Assembly: GCA_030372965.1 (NCBI GenBank)
Contig: JAUCQC010000067.1
Location: 1-32,954 of the forward strand
From: a bacterium
Lineage (GTDB): Bacteria > Zhuqueibacterota > QNDG01 > DTFT01
Length of the DNA: 32,954 bases
Direction: 5' to 3'
This document shows positions 30,513-32,954 of the stretch, piece by piece. Within the stretch, counting starts at the first letter, position 1. Every line of letters starts with the position of its first letter. The position numbers and the translations under genes were made by a program. The notes below the pieces were generated by a model. It was not told the DNA's origin, searched no databases, and saw nothing but the letters and a program-made list of their open reading frames with translations.

Positions 30513-32761
30513 CCGCGTTTCCTCCGCCGGGCAGGCGGCCCCGGTTTCTGTCTCGGTCCCGGTCGCGGACCCGGTTTCGGTTTCAGGTTCAGTCCCGGTT
30601 TTTGCTTCGTCTTCGGCTCGGCCACCGGGACGAAATCGATTTTTCTCTGGCTCTTGAGCACGCGCGACACGCGCACCTTCATCGAATCGCCGAGCCGCAC
30701 GACCCGTCCCGAGTTCCGGCCCGTGAGCCGGAACTGCGCCGCGTCGTGCACCCAGTAGTCGTCGGGCAGGTCGGAGATGTGGACGAGCCCCTCGATGAGG
30801 AATTCGGGAATCTCGACGAACACGCCGAATCCGGTGACGCCCGACACCACGCCCTCGAATTCGTCCCCGATGTGGCGCTCCATGAACTCGGCCTGCTTGA
30901 CGCGGATCGACTCGCGCTCCGCCTGCTGGGCGAGCACTTCGCGCTCCGTGGACTGCCGGCAGATCTCCGACAGGCTTTCGGCCATGACCGGCCGGCCGGG
31001 CCCGTCCGGCGCGCCGTAGGCCTTGAGCAGGCGGTGCACCGCGAGGTCGGGGTAGCGCCGGATCGGGGACGTGAAATGCGTGTACTGCTTGAACGCCAGG
31101 CCGAAGTGCCCGGCATTCGACGTGTCGTACTGCGCCTTCATCATGGTTCGGAGCGCCACGTCCTCGATCACCACCTTGTGCTTCGACTCCTGGATTCCGG
31201 CCAGGTAGCGCTGGAACTGTTTCGGCGTGACGGACTTGCCGGCCTTGAAGGGCGCGCCGAGCGCGGCCACGAAGCGCGAGAAATCCGCGAGCTTTTCCGG
31301 AGAGGGCCTCTCGTGCACGCGGTAGACGAAAGGCAGTTTCTCGCGGAGCCTGAGGCGGAGACGGCCCACATGCTCGGCCACCGTCCGGTTGGCGAGGAGC
31401 ATGAACGCCTCGATGAGCCTGTGGCTCTCGAGCCGCTCCTTGATCCGCACGTCCGAGGGGCGGCCGGCCGCGTCGAGACGGATCTCGGCCTCCGGCAGGT
31501 CGAAGTCGATCATGCCGTCGACCTCCCATTTGCGGAGCAGGATCTGCGACAGGTTTCGCATGTCGCGGAGCCTGGCCGTCAGTTCGGCCGAAGCGCCGGG
31601 AACGGCCGGAACGTCCTTTCGCCTCCCGCCGTCGATCAGGGCCTGGGCCTGGGTGTAGGTGAGGCGGTGCCTGGAGTGGATCACGGTCTCCGCGATGCGG
31701 TAGTCGAACACCTCGCCCGAATCGGAGACTTCGAGCAGAACGCTGTACGTCAGCCTGTCCTCCAGCGGCCGCAGACTGCAGAGTTCGCCCGACAGCCTCT
31801 CGGGAAGCATGGGAATGACCCGGTCCACCAGGTAGATGCTGGTCGCGCGCGACAGGGCCTCGCGGTCCAGGGCCGACCCCGGTGTCACGAAATGGCTGAC
31901 GTCCGCGATGTGCACGCCGAGCTGCCAGCGGCCGTTCGGAAGCCTTTCAAGGGACACGGCGTCGTCGAAATCCTTGGCGTCGTCCGGGTCGATGGTGAAG
32001 ATGAAGGAGTCGCGCAGGTCGAGCCTTCGGCCGGTTTCCGATTCGGGGATGGCGGCCGGGATGGCGCTCACCTCCCGTTCCACCGCGGACGGGAACCGGG
32101 AGGGCAGGTTGTGGGACACGAGCACGGAGAGCACGTCCACGCCCTTCTCGTCCGGGAACCCGAGCACTTCGGCGACGCGGCCCTCGGTCGGCCTGCGGTC
32201 GTCCGTGCGCACGACCTCGACCACGACCTTCTGGCCGTCCCTGGCCCCGTTCCGGAGCTCCTCCTCGATGGCGATGTCGCGCGACGCCTTGATCTCGTCC
32301 GGCGTGACGTAGTGCACCTTCCGGCCCTCGTGGAAAGTGCCGACGATGCGCTGGGCCGCGCGGGAGAGAATCTTCACGACCCGGCCCTCGGGCGACTTGC
32401 CCGGCTCCTGGGACCAGATTTCCACAACGACCCGGTCGCGGTGCATGGCCCCGGCCATGCGGCTCTCGCTCACGAACACCTTCTCTCCGCCGTCCTCGCG
32501 GAGCACGAAGCCGTAGCCCTGGGTCTTGATGTGCAGGATTCCTTCGGCTGTTTTCATGGCCCGTTTGGACCCGAACCGGCCGCCCTTGTACCGGCCGATC
32601 ACGCCGGCTTCGACGAGCGCCCTCAGGGTCATTTTGAATTCCCGGTAGTCGCGGGTATGGACATCGAGCTTGCGCGCCAGCTCGCGGCTCTTGAAGCTCT
32701 GGCCGGGCCTGGCGTTCAGGTATGCCTGCAGGGACTTTTCGACCGCGTCTTTTTCCTTCAT
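30509..32761 (-). CDS. rnr: Ribonuclease R
   Basis: Processive 3'-5' exoribonuclease that degrades structured RNA; 750 residues. Order of domains: an N-terminal winged-helix segment (about 5-60), cold-shock-type OB domains (about 70-230), the RNB catalytic domain with IDPDDAKDFDDA (Asp258, 264, 266 and 267 matching the family's metal ligands) and TSPIRRYPDLAVHR, then an S1 domain (FEGVVSGVTGFGVFVEI to KIDFVPV). A basic tail rich in Lys-Pro-Gly repeats ends PPARRRKRG. ATG 32759-32761 with GAGGAAGAA is preferred; an in-frame ATG at 32788 has no clear site. It is followed with a 4-base overlap by the M1 peptidase gene. Its promoter region ends in adapter sequence, so upstream regulation is only partly visible. 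Confidence 0.96.
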   Translation of the reverse strand: MKEKDAVEKSLQAYLNARPGQSFKSRELARKLDVHTRDYREFKMTLRALVEAGVIGRYKGGRFGSKRAMKTAEGILHIKTQGYGFVLREDGGEKVFVSESRMAGAMHRDRVVVEIWSQEPGKSPEGRVVKILSRAAQRIVGTFHEGRKVHYVTPDEIKASRDIAIEEELRNGARDGQKVVVEVVRTDDRRPTEGRVAEVLGFPDEKGVDVLSVLVSHNLPSRFPSAVEREVSAIPAAIPESETGRRLDLRDSFIFTIDPDDAKDFDDAVSLERLPNGRWQLGVHIADVSHFVTPGSALDREALSRATSIYLVDRVIPMLPERLSGELCSLRPLEDRLTYSVLLEVSDSGEVFDYRIAETVIHSRHRLTYTQAQALIDGGRRKDVPAVPGASAELTARLRDMRNLSQILLRKWEVDGMIDFDLPEAEIRLDAAGRPSDVRIKERLESHRLIEAFMLLANRTVAEHVGRLRLRLREKLPFVYRVHERPSPEKLADFSRFVAALGAPFKAGKSVTPKQFQRYLAGIQESKHKVVIEDVALRTMMKAQYDTSNAGHFGLAFKQYTHFTSPIRRYPDLAVHRLLKAYGAPDGPGRPVMAESLSEICRQSTEREVLAQQAERESIRVKQAEFMERHIGDEFEGVVSGVTGFGVFVEIPEFLIEGLVHISDLPDDYWVHDAAQFRLTGRNSGRVVRLGDSMKVRVSRVLKSQRKIDFVPVAEPKTKQKPGLNLKPKPGPRPGPRQKPGPPARRRKRG

Positions 32762-32916
32762 TTCTTCCTCGGGTTGACCTCTATACATTACCGAATCCGG
32801 GCATGAAAAGCAAATGGAATAAACGGACGGTCGTGTTCGCCGGGGGTGGTTCTTCGGAACCAGGTGGGGCAAATCGATCTGGCGGAGGCAGCCTGCAATG
32901 CGCAAGTGCCACGCAC

Positions 32917-32954
32917 CTGTCTCTTATACACATCTCCGAGCCCACGAGACAGCG
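32917..32954. other. Nextera/Tn5 sequencing adapter at contig end (not genomic)
   Basis: The bases from 32917 begin with the Tn5 mosaic end CTGTCTCTTATACACATCT and continue CCGAGCCCACGAGAC, the Illumina Nextera read-2 adapter, to 32950. The last four bases would be the start of an index. Genomic sequence therefore ends at about 32916. Confidence 0.97.

Noticed and set aside
30530-30600. Microsatellite-like repeat
   Set aside because: It is the coding sequence of the Lys-Pro-Gly tail of RNase R, in frame and typical of basic RNase R tails.
30513-31529. N-terminal extension of the M1 peptidase frame into rnr
   Set aside because: It is an alternative frame of rnr with low-complexity Arg/Gly/Pro translation. 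The signal peptide and ATGA overlap support the start at 30512.
30602-32806. 734-codon open frame on the plus strand opposite rnr, and similar long plus-strand frames (3416-5527, 20100-21890, 11205-12866)
   Set aside because: They mirror confident genes on the other strand in high-GC DNA. Their translations are rich in Arg, His, Gly and Pro, without domains or signal peptides.
1-32916. tRNA or rRNA genes
   Set aside because: I looked in the intergenic gaps on both strands and saw no cloverleaf or rRNA-like segment; a covariance search was not possible.

Overview
The window is a GC-rich stretch (I estimate about 60% G+C) of a Gram-negative bacterial chromosome, almost certainly one end of a draft or metagenome contig, because the last 38 bases are Nextera/Tn5 library adapter. 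All 20 protein-coding loci I can support lie on the minus strand, so transcription runs from high to low coordinates. An MlaEFD-type lipid transporter points to an outer membrane. C-terminal type IX secretion (T9SS)-like sorting domains (NYPNPF... to a terminal ...R), a cohesin-like protein and secreted proteins ending in dockerin-type EF-hand modules point to the FCB superphylum (Bacteroidota, Ignavibacteria, Latescibacterota, KSB1 and similar lineages). I cannot name the phylum from this sequence alone.

Layout in transcription order, from the right. (1) rnr (RNase R) is coupled by an ATGA overlap to a secreted M1 aminopeptidase with a T9SS-like tail, followed by a small secreted protein with its own terminator. 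(2) A housekeeping operon holds a LytR_C-domain membrane protein, rsfS, argS and a PfkB-family kinase, ending in a strong terminator. (3) A repeat-rich interval carries a small GIY-YIG nuclease gene inside a palindromic repeat, then yjbQ. (4) A secreted-protein island, 12.9-21.8 kb, holds a papain-like C1A protease, a cohesin-like protein with a T9SS-like tail interrupted by an in-frame TAG, an FG-GAP/VCBS-type protein and a subtilisin-like S8 protease. The two proteases and the FG-GAP protein share one C-terminal dockerin-containing module. (5) Next come a SAM hydrolase (DUF62), an M50 site-2-type protease and a nitrilase-family hydrolase, tightly packed. (6) rtcB, panC and a lipoprotein with SVNG repeats follow. 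(7) At the left are a DUF362 ferredoxin-type protein, gpmI, mlaE-mlaF-mlaD and the start of lpd, cut by the window edge.

Two things stand out. The first is a family of six palindromic repeats (outer arms TGTCATTGCGAG / CTCGCAATGACA). In five copies the central spacer is short or the copy is truncated, but in one the spacer is exactly a GIY-YIG nuclease gene. This looks like an autonomous element with gene-less derivatives. The second is the protease island, where dockerin-bearing enzymes sit beside a cohesin-like protein carrying a surface-sorting signal. It resembles a cellulosome in layout but with proteases as the cargo.
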